DNA from: a virus
Strand: one strand, 5' to 3'
IMG/VR virus record: IMGVR_UViG_3300030060_004116
Location: 1-38,183 of that record
DNA length: 38,183 nucleotides
Part shown: positions 7,230-15,646 of the stretch, one piece after another
Position numbering within the stretch: the stretch's first letter is position 1
How the letters are laid out: each line of letters starts with the position of its first letter
Notes under the pieces: model-generated
Told to the model about the DNA's origin: nothing
Databases searched by the model: none
What the model saw: only the letters and a program-made list of their open reading frames with translations
Position numbers and translations under genes: made by a program

Positions 7230-7955
7230 GGATTTAAATGCTTGGTCTGCTGCGTCATCGGTAGTCTGTGCATACTGAACAGTACCTGTGCTGTCATCAG
7301 TATCACCTGATAGATGTTGTTCCAACAGTTGCTGGACCTCATCAGTTGTCTTCTTAGTAAAGACATTATCATACTGAATCTCAGTCTCAACCAACTCCTT
7401 AGCCAACTCACGATCCTTGTGTAGAGGTGATGTACGACGTGCTGGGAAGATGTCAGTGCTTGGGAACATCTGACCTGCCTTCTTACCATAATTAATAGTA
7501 AGATCTGTGCCTTCCTCTGGGTCGGTAATATCACCGTACTCTGGATTTAGAACCAACTGAAGTAGCTTCTGATAAACAGTCTTGCTGTAACCCCAAAGAC
7601 GAACGCCCTTCTCCTCTTCACCACGGACGATTACCGGGGAAAAGAAACGCTGCTTTGCCATCAACTTCTTTGCTTCATCACGACTTTCCTCTGTACCATC
7701 ATTGAACAACTTGCGAACATACTTATCTAGCACATCCTCCTCACCAAAATTCTTCTTAGGTGATAGGAAACCAGGGGCGTTAGCAACATTATAATGGAAC
7801 CAATACTCCTTGAAGGGGTCACCGTCTGCATCTGGAACAATACGAATGACGGATTCGCCGTCTGTGGGTTTCCAAAATAGATTCTTGTTAGAACCTCCAC
7901 CCTTGTTCTCTGTAGAAGCGAGTTTTGCTCGCATTTTTTTCAAATCAATAGCCAT
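7215..7955 (-). CDS. 32: Single-stranded DNA-binding protein, T4 gp32-like
   Basis: The 246-residue protein covers ssDNA at forks and organises replication and recombination. Residues 1-25 are basic with LKKMRAKLA, like the gp32 cooperativity region. NLFWKPTDGESVIRIVP begins the OB-fold core, and the aromatic stretch EYWFHYNV follows. The C-terminal 35 residues are acidic (SGDTDDSTG, TTDDAADQ) and end SLLSA, matching the acidic protein-interaction tail. The usual gp32 zinc-binding cysteines are absent: I see no Cys in the chain. A consensus promoter within the preceding gene and a leader hairpin suggest separate strong expression, consistent with the large amounts of gp32 made by T4-like phages. 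Confidence 0.88.
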   Translation of the reverse strand: MAIDLKKMRAKLASTENKGGGSNKNLFWKPTDGESVIRIVPDADGDPFKEYWFHYNVANAPGFLSPKKNFGEEDVLDKYVRKLFNDGTEESRDEAKKLMAKQRFFSPVIVRGEEEKGVRLWGYSKTVYQKLLQLVLNPEYGDITDPEEGTDLTINYGKKAGQMFPSTDIFPARRTSPLHKDRELAKELVETEIQYDNVFTKKTTDEVQQLLEQHLSGDTDDSTGTVQYAQTTDDAADQAFKSLLSA

Positions 7956-7968
7956 ATTATTTTCTCCT

Positions 7969-8814
7969 TTATAAGACAGGTGATTTTCCTGTCTCGCTTT
8001 GTATATGATTAGTATAGTACATTATGTACACTTTGTCAACAGTATATCCCGATGAGAAAAATCCGTAAGATACTTCCTGAAATTCATTTTCTCTTGCTTT
8101 ATCCAATTTACGGGATACTAATTCTAAAACATTGCCTGTTTCTTTCAATGTTTCTTCACTAAAAGTAAAGTAAAAGTGTTTTTCTCTTACTCCTTCCAGT
8201 TCATAGAACTTCTGCTCTGTTTCGTCGTTCAAACTATACAGACCAAAAGTTGCGATCCTATTCTGCTCTTGTGGTTCTTCCAAGTTCCCCATCAACGCAG
8301 ATGCCTGTCCATAATACTCCATCAGGTGCCACATGTCAACTACTTTCTCGTTGACCTTCTCAAAATAATTGCCAATCGATATATCTGACGAGAGGTTAGA
8401 GATACTTTTGTTGGAAACCATCCACATTTTGTTGAATAACCCTGAACGAGCAAACTCTTGTAGAATATTCCTTACAACTCGCTCTCTTGTCTTACCATTA
8501 TTGTTCATAAATGAAGTATCAGGTTGAATATAAAGAAAATCAATCTTCTTATCACTGAAATTCTCTAAAATTCTAAGACAAGCACCTGTTATGAGTCCAG
8601 ATCCTGCCATTACACACAGAATATGGTCCGATTTTATATTATTTTTTAGTTCTTCAAGATTAATTTGAACCTTTTCTGCCTCTTCAATCGTCTTTACTTT
8701 AGGAAACTTTACAAAAGCATCGCTGTGATTGTCAATAGAGTATGTTTTATATCCTTTCTGCTCAAATATTTTACAGATCTCACGCCCTGCATTACCAATA
8801 CCAATTACTTCCAT
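7969..8814 (-). CDS. Divergent tubulin/FtsZ-like protein
   Basis: This 281-residue protein follows the tubulin/FtsZ plan. Residues 3-12 (VIGIGNAGRE) match the FtsZ T1 loop region and are followed by KTYSIDNHSDAF, like the next FtsZ strand and loop. Residues 64-83 contain HILCVMAGSG and LITGACLRIL, aligning with the FtsZ strand plus GGGTGTGAA signature, though only some glycines remain. DFLYIQPDTSF, NGKTRERVVRNILQEF and MWMVSNKSI (92-138) follow the order of FtsZ strands and helices, and a long helix like H7 follows. The C-terminal 95 residues could be the second domain. The ATG overlaps the polymerase stop. The N-terminus alone also fits an NAD-binding Rossmann fold. The degenerate signature loop leaves GTP hydrolysis uncertain. 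Confidence 0.55.
   Translation of the reverse strand: MEVIGIGNAGREICKIFEQKGYKTYSIDNHSDAFVKFPKVKTIEEAEKVQINLEELKNNIKSDHILCVMAGSGLITGACLRILENFSDKKIDFLYIQPDTSFMNNNGKTRERVVRNILQEFARSGLFNKMWMVSNKSISNLSSDISIGNYFEKVNEKVVDMWHLMEYYGQASALMGNLEEPQEQNRIATFGLYSLNDETEQKFYELEGVREKHFYFTFSEETLKETGNVLELVSRKLDKARENEFQEVSYGFFSSGYTVDKVYIMYYTNHIQSETGKSPVL
7974..7994 (-). promoter_or_regulatory. Hairpin in the SSB mRNA leader
   Basis: AGACAGG and CCTGTCT form a 7-base-pair stem with a 7-base loop, located in the last codons of the preceding gene and about 18 bases before the SSB start. It falls within the roughly 49-base leader predicted from the promoter at 8011-8039. T4 gp32 represses its own mRNA through a structured leader, so a similar role is possible here, but this is only inference. 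Confidence 0.4.
8011..8039 (-). promoter_or_regulatory. Sigma70 promoter for SSB, inside the tubulin-like gene
   Basis: On the minus strand TTGACA (8039-8034), a 17-base spacer and TATACT (8016-8011) match 11 of 12 consensus positions. It lies within the 3' end of the tubulin-like gene. Predicted start near 8004 gives a leader of about 49 bases containing a hairpin and AAGGAG before the SSB ATG. Confidence 0.85.
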
Positions 8815-9992
8815 TCTGTGCTTAGATCTCCTAGTGTCCTTCCGACCTGAATATTTAGTTTGAAGTCACCATATCTTGTCTGCTTGAAGGCATCCTTGAT
8901 TTGGTTTAATAGTTTGTAATCCATCCTATCAAAATCTAAAATCATACTATCATGAATAAGCATCGATACATAAGATTTAGCGTTATTGTCTTCTAAAATC
9001 TTAAATACCTTATACACCTGTTCTAAAAACAAGTCAGATGCCGTACTTTGGATTAGATAGTTGAGTGCATGATAATCATCTGCCTCAATTTCGCGGTCAA
9101 AGTCGGTTACAATCTTACCATCAGAAAAATATTTTTTCAACAGACCTTTTCGATCATACTTCTCAGATAAAAGTTTATCCTTGGAGTTGGGATTATACAA
9201 CCAAGCAAATATTCTCTGTTTCGCTTCAGAACGACTTGTACCGTCCTTAAATATATTCTTGATGTTCCAGTCGTGGATATCCCCTTTCGGTTGTTCACGC
9301 CCAAGCAGAGCGGTTAAAACACGCAATTCAAAGGCATTATAATCAAACTCAATGAAAACACCATTGTTTGGTGTAATCATAGTGCGATAATCTTTGTTTA
9401 GGGTGAGGATGGGAAATGAAGAGGGGGTAGTAGATAACCGCCCTGTAACAGTCCCGAAGGTGTTATAGTGGATGAAGGCGGGACTACTTGAATACCTCTT
9501 GATGATCTTCCTGATACGGTTGTCATTCGCTGCCGTATAAACATTAGTAAGGTCCAAGTTCAATTGGTGCTTTGAAATAGAATGAACTAAACGTTCAATT
9601 TTCTCTAACTGACCATAATTCTTTGGTTCTGGAAAGTTCTTTACTGCAAGTTCCATCGCTTTATTCTTGAGATTGAAAAAATCTTCAATAAAAGTCTTGC
9701 CTACCAATTCATCTAAACAATGTCCACGAGGGTCATACCCACACACGCTGTATGACTTGAGAGTATTTTTGATCTTGCTCTCAAGTGACTTGTACTCATC
9801 TGCATCATGTTTTGGGAGCAGTTCCAAGTAATCTTTTCCACCACAGAACAGTTTTACAAACTTAACATCCTGTGGTAAATCCTCTTGATAAGTCCAAGTA
9901 TACTTCATACCCTCGTCATAATCTGAGAATACTTTATCATCTGCATAGATGCTCTTGCAGTTATTTTTTGAATCAATTTTTGAGAAAAACAT
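8805..9992 (-). CDS. polA: Family A DNA polymerase, polymerase domain only
   Basis: The replicase is reduced to 395 residues. It carries the complete Pol I active-site set: TGRLS (183-187), motif A FDYNAFELRV with Asp217 and Glu222, an O-helix RSEAKQRIFAWLY with Arg254, Lys258, Phe262 and Tyr266 at canonical spacing, the helix NYLIQSTASD, and motif C IHDSM (346-350). Motif C has Ser where Pol I usually has Glu. No 3'-5' or 5'-3' exonuclease domain is present, and the thumb region is short. I chose Met at 9992 over the upstream in-frame ATG at 10058 because AAGGA lies directly before it and it starts just after the preceding stop. A proofreading subunit may be encoded elsewhere, as reported for Rhodothermus phage RM378. 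Confidence 0.9.
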   Translation of the reverse strand: MFFSKIDSKNNCKSIYADDKVFSDYDEGMKYTWTYQEDLPQDVKFVKLFCGGKDYLELLPKHDADEYKSLESKIKNTLKSYSVCGYDPRGHCLDELVGKTFIEDFFNLKNKAMELAVKNFPEPKNYGQLEKIERLVHSISKHQLNLDLTNVYTAANDNRIRKIIKRYSSSPAFIHYNTFGTVTGRLSTTPSSFPILTLNKDYRTMITPNNGVFIEFDYNAFELRVLTALLGREQPKGDIHDWNIKNIFKDGTSRSEAKQRIFAWLYNPNSKDKLLSEKYDRKGLLKKYFSDGKIVTDFDREIEADDYHALNYLIQSTASDLFLEQVYKVFKILEDNNAKSYVSMLIHDSMILDFDRMDYKLLNQIKDAFKQTRYGDFKLNIQVGRTLGDLSTEWK

Positions 9993-9999
9993 TAAGTCC

Positions 10000-11475
10000 T
10001 TAAGAAAAGTCTGTACTAATATCGACAGGTGAAACAGAGAATATGTTTCCTTCTTCATCCTGCTCTACAAGAGTAGCAAACTCTTCAGTACCTGTCAAGG
10101 GTTTTTCTTTGGCTCTTTTAATAAAAAATTTAAAATCTTTTTTGTTTTCATCATCCGTTGTTTTACTTCTGGTGTTTAAATACAACTCTAAATAATTTAT
10201 TGCTTGGTTTAAGATATATAATTTTTCTGTAATAGTTTTTAATTGAAAGTTTTTTTGATTATATAGAGTGATAATATTGTGTACTGTCTTTGTTAAGTTT
10301 TTCAACTCGGATTTTGTTAATTTAACACGCTTTTCAATTGCTCTAAATTTAATATAGTATTCAACGCTGCTTTTTTTAATCGAACTTGAACCATCGCTTC
10401 GCTCAACTGTAAAGTCACCAAAGACTGCTTTCTTTCTTTTAATCTTGTTTGTCTCAAACTTATTTTTAAATGAAGAATCAGAATTAAATTCAGAAATATT
10501 TGAATATTTTTCAATAAATCTGTTGTACATCTCTGCAATAAAACTCATAAATTCTAATATTTTTTGTTCACTAGACTCATTAAAATTTACTGATTGAAAA
10601 TATTTTTTATAGACAAGTTTGGGTAAATCAGATGCTTTAGTGTCAGCGGGAAAATATTTTGATATAAAAAGATTTACTAATTTTTCTGATTGAATATCTG
10701 CTATTAATCTTGCAGGATAATTTGGATCCACCCTTAAACCATTGATCTTAGCAACATAATTTAAAACTGGAAATCTAACATCGTTTAAAATTGTGTTTAT
10801 ATCAGATTCACTATTTACAGTAAAATAATCAAATGCAAGACCAGTATTATATATGTTATATTCACTAGATTCAAAAAATCCAGTCTTTGTAGCAAAAGTA
10901 TTTTTTTCAGAGAACCATACATAAAATAGATTAATAAAGTCATCAAAATTAGAAATTTTGTTTGAATATTTAATTGGGTCTAGAACCTCGTTAAAAAATT
11001 GAACATACAACTTATTTGAATATCCTCTATAGTTTTCAGTCTCCTGATATGCCCTTTTTATTGTTATATTATTTAACTTGCTTCTTGGATGGGTGGGTCT
11101 TTCTTGATTATATTGCAATAAGAAATTGTTTACCGCATCTGTTACAAAGTTTATTAAAGAGAAGTCTGTTCCTTCGACTTTTTTCAAAGCTGTTAGCAAT
11201 GCTATAAACTTTACTATTCTATCGTCATAGTCATACTTGCCATATTTTTTTCTTCCATACCAGAGATCCAACTGGTTTTTTAAAACCTGACCTTTAAAAT
11301 TATCTACACCAACAGGAAGATTGTCCTCGTTTACTTTTTGTTTATAGGTCTTTCTTGACTCATATAAATCTTTTGTACCATCGGATTCAACAGGAACCTC
11401 TATTAACACTTGTGGCAATTTTGGTTTGGGTTGAACCGGAGTTTCTGCTAATAATTCTTTAAGATTAATCTTCAT
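10000..11475 (-). CDS. Unidentified protein at the end of the tail module
   Basis: This 491-residue protein belongs to no family I recognise. It is rich in Lys, Asn, Phe, Tyr and Ile, and its DNA is visibly more AT-rich than the capsid and sheath genes. The first 30 residues include a proline-rich TPVQPKPKLPQVLIEVP stretch. A helical region follows, and IAKINGLRV-like hydrophobic strands appear near residue 250. There is no signal peptide or membrane helix. It follows a large putative baseplate protein by 14 bases and precedes the polymerase by 7 bases, so it joins the tail and replication modules. A tail or baseplate role is inferred from position only. Confidence 0.7.
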   Translation of the reverse strand: MKINLKELLAETPVQPKPKLPQVLIEVPVESDGTKDLYESRKTYKQKVNEDNLPVGVDNFKGQVLKNQLDLWYGRKKYGKYDYDDRIVKFIALLTALKKVEGTDFSLINFVTDAVNNFLLQYNQERPTHPRSKLNNITIKRAYQETENYRGYSNKLYVQFFNEVLDPIKYSNKISNFDDFINLFYVWFSEKNTFATKTGFFESSEYNIYNTGLAFDYFTVNSESDINTILNDVRFPVLNYVAKINGLRVDPNYPARLIADIQSEKLVNLFISKYFPADTKASDLPKLVYKKYFQSVNFNESSEQKILEFMSFIAEMYNRFIEKYSNISEFNSDSSFKNKFETNKIKRKKAVFGDFTVERSDGSSSIKKSSVEYYIKFRAIEKRVKLTKSELKNLTKTVHNIITLYNQKNFQLKTITEKLYILNQAINYLELYLNTRSKTTDDENKKDFKFFIKRAKEKPLTGTEEFATLVEQDEEGNIFSVSPVDISTDFS

Positions 11476-11489
11476 AATTAAATTTCAAC

Positions 11490-14426
11490 CTATTGGTTTA
11501 CACCACCCTGATTAACTACTTTCTCAGCATTTGCAAGTGGACTGGGATTGTCAATCACAGTAATTTCTTCAACGTCCGCGTTGGCTTCGATCTCTATATT
11601 GTCCAAGTCTGCAATAAGGTCCTCTTCTTGTGCCTTATCCTTTTTACTAATAATTTTATTGATTGGACCTTCTTTTCTTTTTAACATTGCCTCAGCATTA
11701 ATACCAACATAATTTATTATGGAAACTGATAAATTAGTAGAGGGGTTTAAAACAGACTTCCTGATGCTCTTATCATACTTTGCCAATTCTCTAACCAAAA
11801 TAGCAGAGTCTCTCAAAATACAAGAAGCGTTTAAAGACTTAGTGTATTGCCCTGCGTCGAGTTGTAAGTTATCAGTAACCTGCAAGATTGTGTACAACCC
11901 ACCGATCTCAAAATCATTTGTTGCTGCTTCTTTTTTTAATTTGTTAATTTCTTCTTGACTTTTATTTACTAAATCTTCTGGTAAAGAAATTGGAGTTGTC
12001 TTTCCAAGAGTATAACTGGGAACATAAACAAGATTACTAAAATCATAAATCTTATTTCCAAAAAGAGTGGCGTTGATATTGTATTGATAGTTTGTTGATA
12101 TAATATCGCTTGCTACTTCAGGTTTTAAAACATTTAACTCGTAGGAAAGATTTGTAAGGAACTCATCAGAACTCGCATTGAATGTTATGTTCTGAAGTAG
12201 TCCATCTGCTGAACCTAAAACTAGTTTACCAATACCAAACTCCTGCAATTTGTTATCATCTTTAAAGAAGTTTTCTCTAAATGCATTCAATCTCTCTGAC
12301 ATGAAAAGTTTTGAATTCTCATAGAAAAGGTTAAATGCCTGACCATAAAAAATACATCCTTCTGCGGATTTAATATCCGCATCATTAAAATACTTGCTGC
12401 AAAATTCATCAAAGTATTTTCTCTCACCGACCAAAAGATCGATCTGCGGTCTAAACCCTCTAGTAGAATTATCTTTAAAAAATTCAGAATTTGAAAAATT
12501 TATGAAACTTCTAGCGATGGTTGGCAATGCTGATTTTTGTTGTGAACTATCAATTAAGTAATTCTTAAAAAACTTATTAAATAAAAATTGAAAAAATTGT
12601 GTTGGGTTTGCTTCTGGATAAATTTTAAAGAATTCACGAAATAATACTTTTGCCACATCAACAGTTAATGGAATATCACCAATGTTGCACCAAAACTTAT
12701 CTCCACTTGGCAAAGGAAAAGGGATGTTTCCTAAAATAATAGTGGGTGGTGGTTTGGGATTATCTAAACTTCTCTCTGCAATATATGAAACTAAATTTAT
12801 AATATCACGAACAAATATAAACTCAATGGTAACTGGACCAGATTTTGTCTCAGCATAAGATAGATTAAATACTTCTTCTATAATTTTATTTGCTGCATCT
12901 TTCTCAAGGTCGGTGCCGCCTGGTCCAACCAAGTTAAACGCTTCGATGATCTTATCACTATAAGAATCTCCTGGTGCAGCAGGTGGTTCATTTTTTCGAA
13001 GAGTTTCAAAATATTTTAAAAGTTTATCTCGGAAGTCATCAACCTTTACTGTAAAACTTTTTTCAGTTATTCCGTTTAGCGGAGTAATGTCTGGTAGTTT
13101 TATTTCATTTTTAACTTTGTATTGTATCTTCCGTGGACCTTCGCCGTCAACTGAAAACTTTTTTATTTCATATGTAAATTTGTTTGTCAAATTACGCTTT
13201 CTTGCTAAAGTTATTATATCTCTAGCATACTCGGAAAATTTTGTATTGCCTTGAAGTTTTTTCAAATCAGTCTTATATTTTTTCAACAATCTTTTTGCTT
13301 CTGTGATCTCTTCTTTATTTAACTTAACTGTTTTGTCTTTAAGGTTTTTTGTTGCTTTTTGTTTAATAAATTCTTGATACTGTTTAATGTCTTTCTGTAA
13401 TTGCTTAATTCTACTTTTTCTTTTTTCGTCTTTAGCATTGGCGTCTATAAAAGAAGGCAATGTTAAGATACCTGTTTTAAAATTTTGACTGTCGTTTGAA
13501 TCTACAAGTTGTTTTGGAATATACTCAACATTAAGAGTAAAACTGCCATCAGCATTAAAGTTTATTGAGTGCTGGAGGGCGTTTAATACAAAGTAAGACT
13601 TTTCAAACTTATTAATAACTTCTCTTTCTTTTGGAGTTAATATTAATGGTGAAACACCCTCACTGAAAGTCCATCCATATTCCAACAAGAGATTGAAACC
13701 CTTAACCTGTGAGTCTTCATCGTCCTTCTTTGGAGGTCTTCTAATCAACTCTTTGTAGGTTACAAATTTTGCCCTTTCAAAAAAGTTGGTTCCAACAAAC
13801 GGACCACTCAAATTGCTTTTGTAGGAAACCCCATATAATCTACCTTTATCAACCGCTGGTTTTCTAATAAACACATCATAAGATGAAAAGAAGAACTGAG
13901 CATTTAAAGTAATCGGATCAAAATCTCCGGTAATATCATACTGACGATTAACTGTAATTGATTTAATACCAGCACCTTCGCCTCTCGATGCTGTCTTCCC
14001 ACGATTTTTTATGAAATATTCAATATCAAATGATTTGTTAAAAATTATTGGGATTGCATTTTTTTTAAGATCTTGAATTTTGTTACCAGAACTTCTATCA
14101 ACTAAATAAAATTGAGCATAGGGTGTTAGAGCAGACAACTTCTCAGTTTTTATCTTCTCCATAATCTGGACATGTTCTTTTCTCATTTCTGTCTTAGCAT
14201 TTTTTGCATAAGACTCAAAATCGCAACCGAATGATGGGTGTAAAGATATTAAATTACTTTTAGGGAACTTTTTTAAATTTTTGATCTGCTGCTGTTTTAT
14301 ATTTGCATACAAATAACCATCTGCCGATTTATTACTTATTTGTGGTAATAAAACTTGAGTTAAGATTTGTTGCTCAACTGTTGACCCCTTCTCATCGGAA
14401 GTGTATGCTGGTATATAAAAGTCCAT
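11490..14426 (-). CDS. Large putative baseplate protein
   Basis: The 978-residue protein has no motif I can assign with confidence. It begins with MDFYIPAYTSDEKGSTVEQQ. Residues about 130-330 look beta-rich (ITGDFDPITLNAQFFFSSYD, FNLLLEYGWTFSEGV, FNADGSFTLNVEYIP). A lysine/glutamate-rich helical stretch near 340-410 could be a coiled coil. The middle contains PPPTIILGNIPFPLPSG, and the end is acidic. It directly follows gp53, with only a single base between the genes, and is the longest protein after the sheath, so a baseplate hub or wedge part is the likeliest role. It cannot be equated with gp6, gp7, gp10 or gp27 from sequence alone. Composition is AT-rich. Confidence 0.7.
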   Translation of the reverse strand: MDFYIPAYTSDEKGSTVEQQILTQVLLPQISNKSADGYLYANIKQQQIKNLKKFPKSNLISLHPSFGCDFESYAKNAKTEMRKEHVQIMEKIKTEKLSALTPYAQFYLVDRSSGNKIQDLKKNAIPIIFNKSFDIEYFIKNRGKTASRGEGAGIKSITVNRQYDITGDFDPITLNAQFFFSSYDVFIRKPAVDKGRLYGVSYKSNLSGPFVGTNFFERAKFVTYKELIRRPPKKDDEDSQVKGFNLLLEYGWTFSEGVSPLILTPKEREVINKFEKSYFVLNALQHSINFNADGSFTLNVEYIPKQLVDSNDSQNFKTGILTLPSFIDANAKDEKRKSRIKQLQKDIKQYQEFIKQKATKNLKDKTVKLNKEEITEAKRLLKKYKTDLKKLQGNTKFSEYARDIITLARKRNLTNKFTYEIKKFSVDGEGPRKIQYKVKNEIKLPDITPLNGITEKSFTVKVDDFRDKLLKYFETLRKNEPPAAPGDSYSDKIIEAFNLVGPGGTDLEKDAANKIIEEVFNLSYAETKSGPVTIEFIFVRDIINLVSYIAERSLDNPKPPPTIILGNIPFPLPSGDKFWCNIGDIPLTVDVAKVLFREFFKIYPEANPTQFFQFLFNKFFKNYLIDSSQQKSALPTIARSFINFSNSEFFKDNSTRGFRPQIDLLVGERKYFDEFCSKYFNDADIKSAEGCIFYGQAFNLFYENSKLFMSERLNAFRENFFKDDNKLQEFGIGKLVLGSADGLLQNITFNASSDEFLTNLSYELNVLKPEVASDIISTNYQYNINATLFGNKIYDFSNLVYVPSYTLGKTTPISLPEDLVNKSQEEINKLKKEAATNDFEIGGLYTILQVTDNLQLDAGQYTKSLNASCILRDSAILVRELAKYDKSIRKSVLNPSTNLSVSIINYVGINAEAMLKRKEGPINKIISKKDKAQEEDLIADLDNIEIEANADVEEITVIDNPSPLANAEKVVNQGGVNQ

Positions 14427-14777
14427 TTAATACCCCATTGCTGATAATATAGAACCTAAAGAAGTAGGTATTCTTATTACATCGCCAGGACTAATATGAC
14501 TTTCTGTTGGTTTCTTGTTGAACCAAGCGATCACCCACCAATAAGTTGCGTCACCATAATACGCTTCTGCTAATTTGTGATACCTATCACCCATTGTCCA
14601 AACTCTATCAACATAATCTAATTCCAACATTTCTTCAAAAGATGGATATTGAATATTGAGTGTCTGCACTATTGGTAAAAACTCTCTTCTTTCATTATCA
14701 AACTTTTTGACATAGACTCTTTTGTAGTCTAAATCACGTAAGTTTTCATTTTCTGTTCTTTCGTAACGAGATGCCAT
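14427..14777 (-). CDS. 53: Baseplate wedge protein, gp53-like with LysM-type end
   Basis: This 116-residue protein resembles T4 gp53, which links neighbouring baseplate wedges. The central part, DRVWTMGDRYHKLAEAYYGDATYWWVIAWFN, is the characteristic block of this family, here quoted as key elements DRYHKLAEAYYGD and WWVIAWFN. The end, ISPGDVIRIP, fits the last strand of a LysM-like fold. It is shorter than T4 gp53 (196 residues), keeping the core only. It lies between a tube-cap-like protein and a large baseplate protein, in keeping with assembly at the baseplate. The next gene starts right after its stop, suggesting coupled translation. Confidence 0.8.
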   Translation of the reverse strand: MASRYERTENENLRDLDYKRVYVKKFDNERREFLPIVQTLNIQYPSFEEMLELDYVDRVWTMGDRYHKLAEAYYGDATYWWVIAWFNKKPTESHISPGDVIRIPTSLGSILSAMGY

Positions 14778-14788
14778 TTTTTCTAACC

Positions 14789-15619
14789 CTAACTTAGTAT
14801 TTTTGCCTCAGATAAATCACCAGATATTCCGAATCTTGACTTTAGTTCACTTGGCGAGGGTCTTTGGATTGGATTTAAGAAACTGTTTTCAGTTCTATAT
14901 GGGTAATCTGTCTTTGAGTTAAACTCGCCGTTAACAAACCCAATAACGCTCTCATGCAATACTGTCATTGTAAAAGAGATTGTATAGGATCGAAAAAACA
15001 AGTTGTTTGTTCCCTCATTGGACTTGCTAAAATAGAATCCATTTGTAATATCAGGATTAAATGTAAAAGATGTTATGTATCCTAACAATCCTTTAAAGGT
15101 GAATTTATGATCAGCGATCAAGTTTGCGAACTTGATTCTAACTAATGGTGGAGATCCAATAATCAAATCCTGTTTTATTTTATTGTAAGATGGATAAATG
15201 TTTTTAATAAAAGTATTTATCTTTTTCAAGTTCTCATTTGCATCAGCAGCATCAAAGCAGGGGATCTTTAATCCCAAAGAGACTGTTCTTGTTGTTCCAC
15301 TGTAGGATGGAATTGGGTCTGTGCGACCATATACGCTATTTTGTGTAAAACCAATTGAGAAGTTATCAGAGTAAGATGCAATATATGCTGGAAAACTTAA
15401 TGCGTTTAATGTCAACACATTTGCAAGTGCTGATTGCCCGCCTGATGTTGGAAAAGCAACTCTGATGTTTGCAAAATTTAATTTATTTCTCAACTCTGCT
15501 TCTGCTGGTAATGCAGTTCCTAGAGTTGGATCATTTCCAGCAGATCCAAATAATTCATCACCCAATCCACCTGGACCTTGAATTAAACCCTCTGCTATAT
15601 CTGTAATGCCAATTGCCAT
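14789..15619 (-). CDS. Baseplate tube-cap-like protein (gp48/gp54 type)
   Basis: The 276-residue protein has a glycine-rich N-terminus, then beta-rich blocks. SIGFTQNSVYGRTDPIPSY followed by SGTTRTVSLGLKIP is a pattern seen in tube-cap and tube-initiator proteins of T4-like baseplates, where a strand pair binds the tail tube. Later blocks, YITSFTFNPDIT and SYTISFTMTVLHE, are also strand-like. It is transcribed between the tape-measure candidate and gp53, the expected place for a protein linking hub and tube. The start has no clear Shine-Dalgarno: the bases before ATG read CTATTTATAAT, which resembles the late motif. The exact T4 counterpart, gp48 or gp54, cannot be decided. Confidence 0.6.
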   Translation of the reverse strand: MAIGITDIAEGLIQGPGGLGDELFGSAGNDPTLGTALPAEAELRNKLNFANIRVAFPTSGGQSALANVLTLNALSFPAYIASYSDNFSIGFTQNSVYGRTDPIPSYSGTTRTVSLGLKIPCFDAADANENLKKINTFIKNIYPSYNKIKQDLIIGSPPLVRIKFANLIADHKFTFKGLLGYITSFTFNPDITNGFYFSKSNEGTNNLFFRSYTISFTMTVLHESVIGFVNGEFNSKTDYPYRTENSFLNPIQRPSPSELKSRFGISGDLSEAKILS

Positions 15620-15646
15620 ATTATAAATAGAATATTGAAAATAAAT

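Noticed and set aside
7211-7534. 107-codon minus-strand ORF overlapping the SSB gene
   Set aside because: It sits in another frame of the well-supported SSB gene, has a composition dominated by Leu, Arg and Ser typical of shadow frames, and no recognised domain.
7969-8814. Simple NAD-binding Rossmann protein for the tubulin-like gene
   Set aside because: GIGNAG followed by SID fits a Rossmann start, but the following blocks resemble FtsZ loops and helices in order. It remains the main alternative and is reflected in the confidence.
9993-10058. N-terminal extension of the polymerase by 22 codons
   Set aside because: The in-frame ATG at 10058 lies inside the preceding gene, and the extension looks unlike polymerase sequence. 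The ATG at 9992 follows the upstream stop and has AAGGA nearby.
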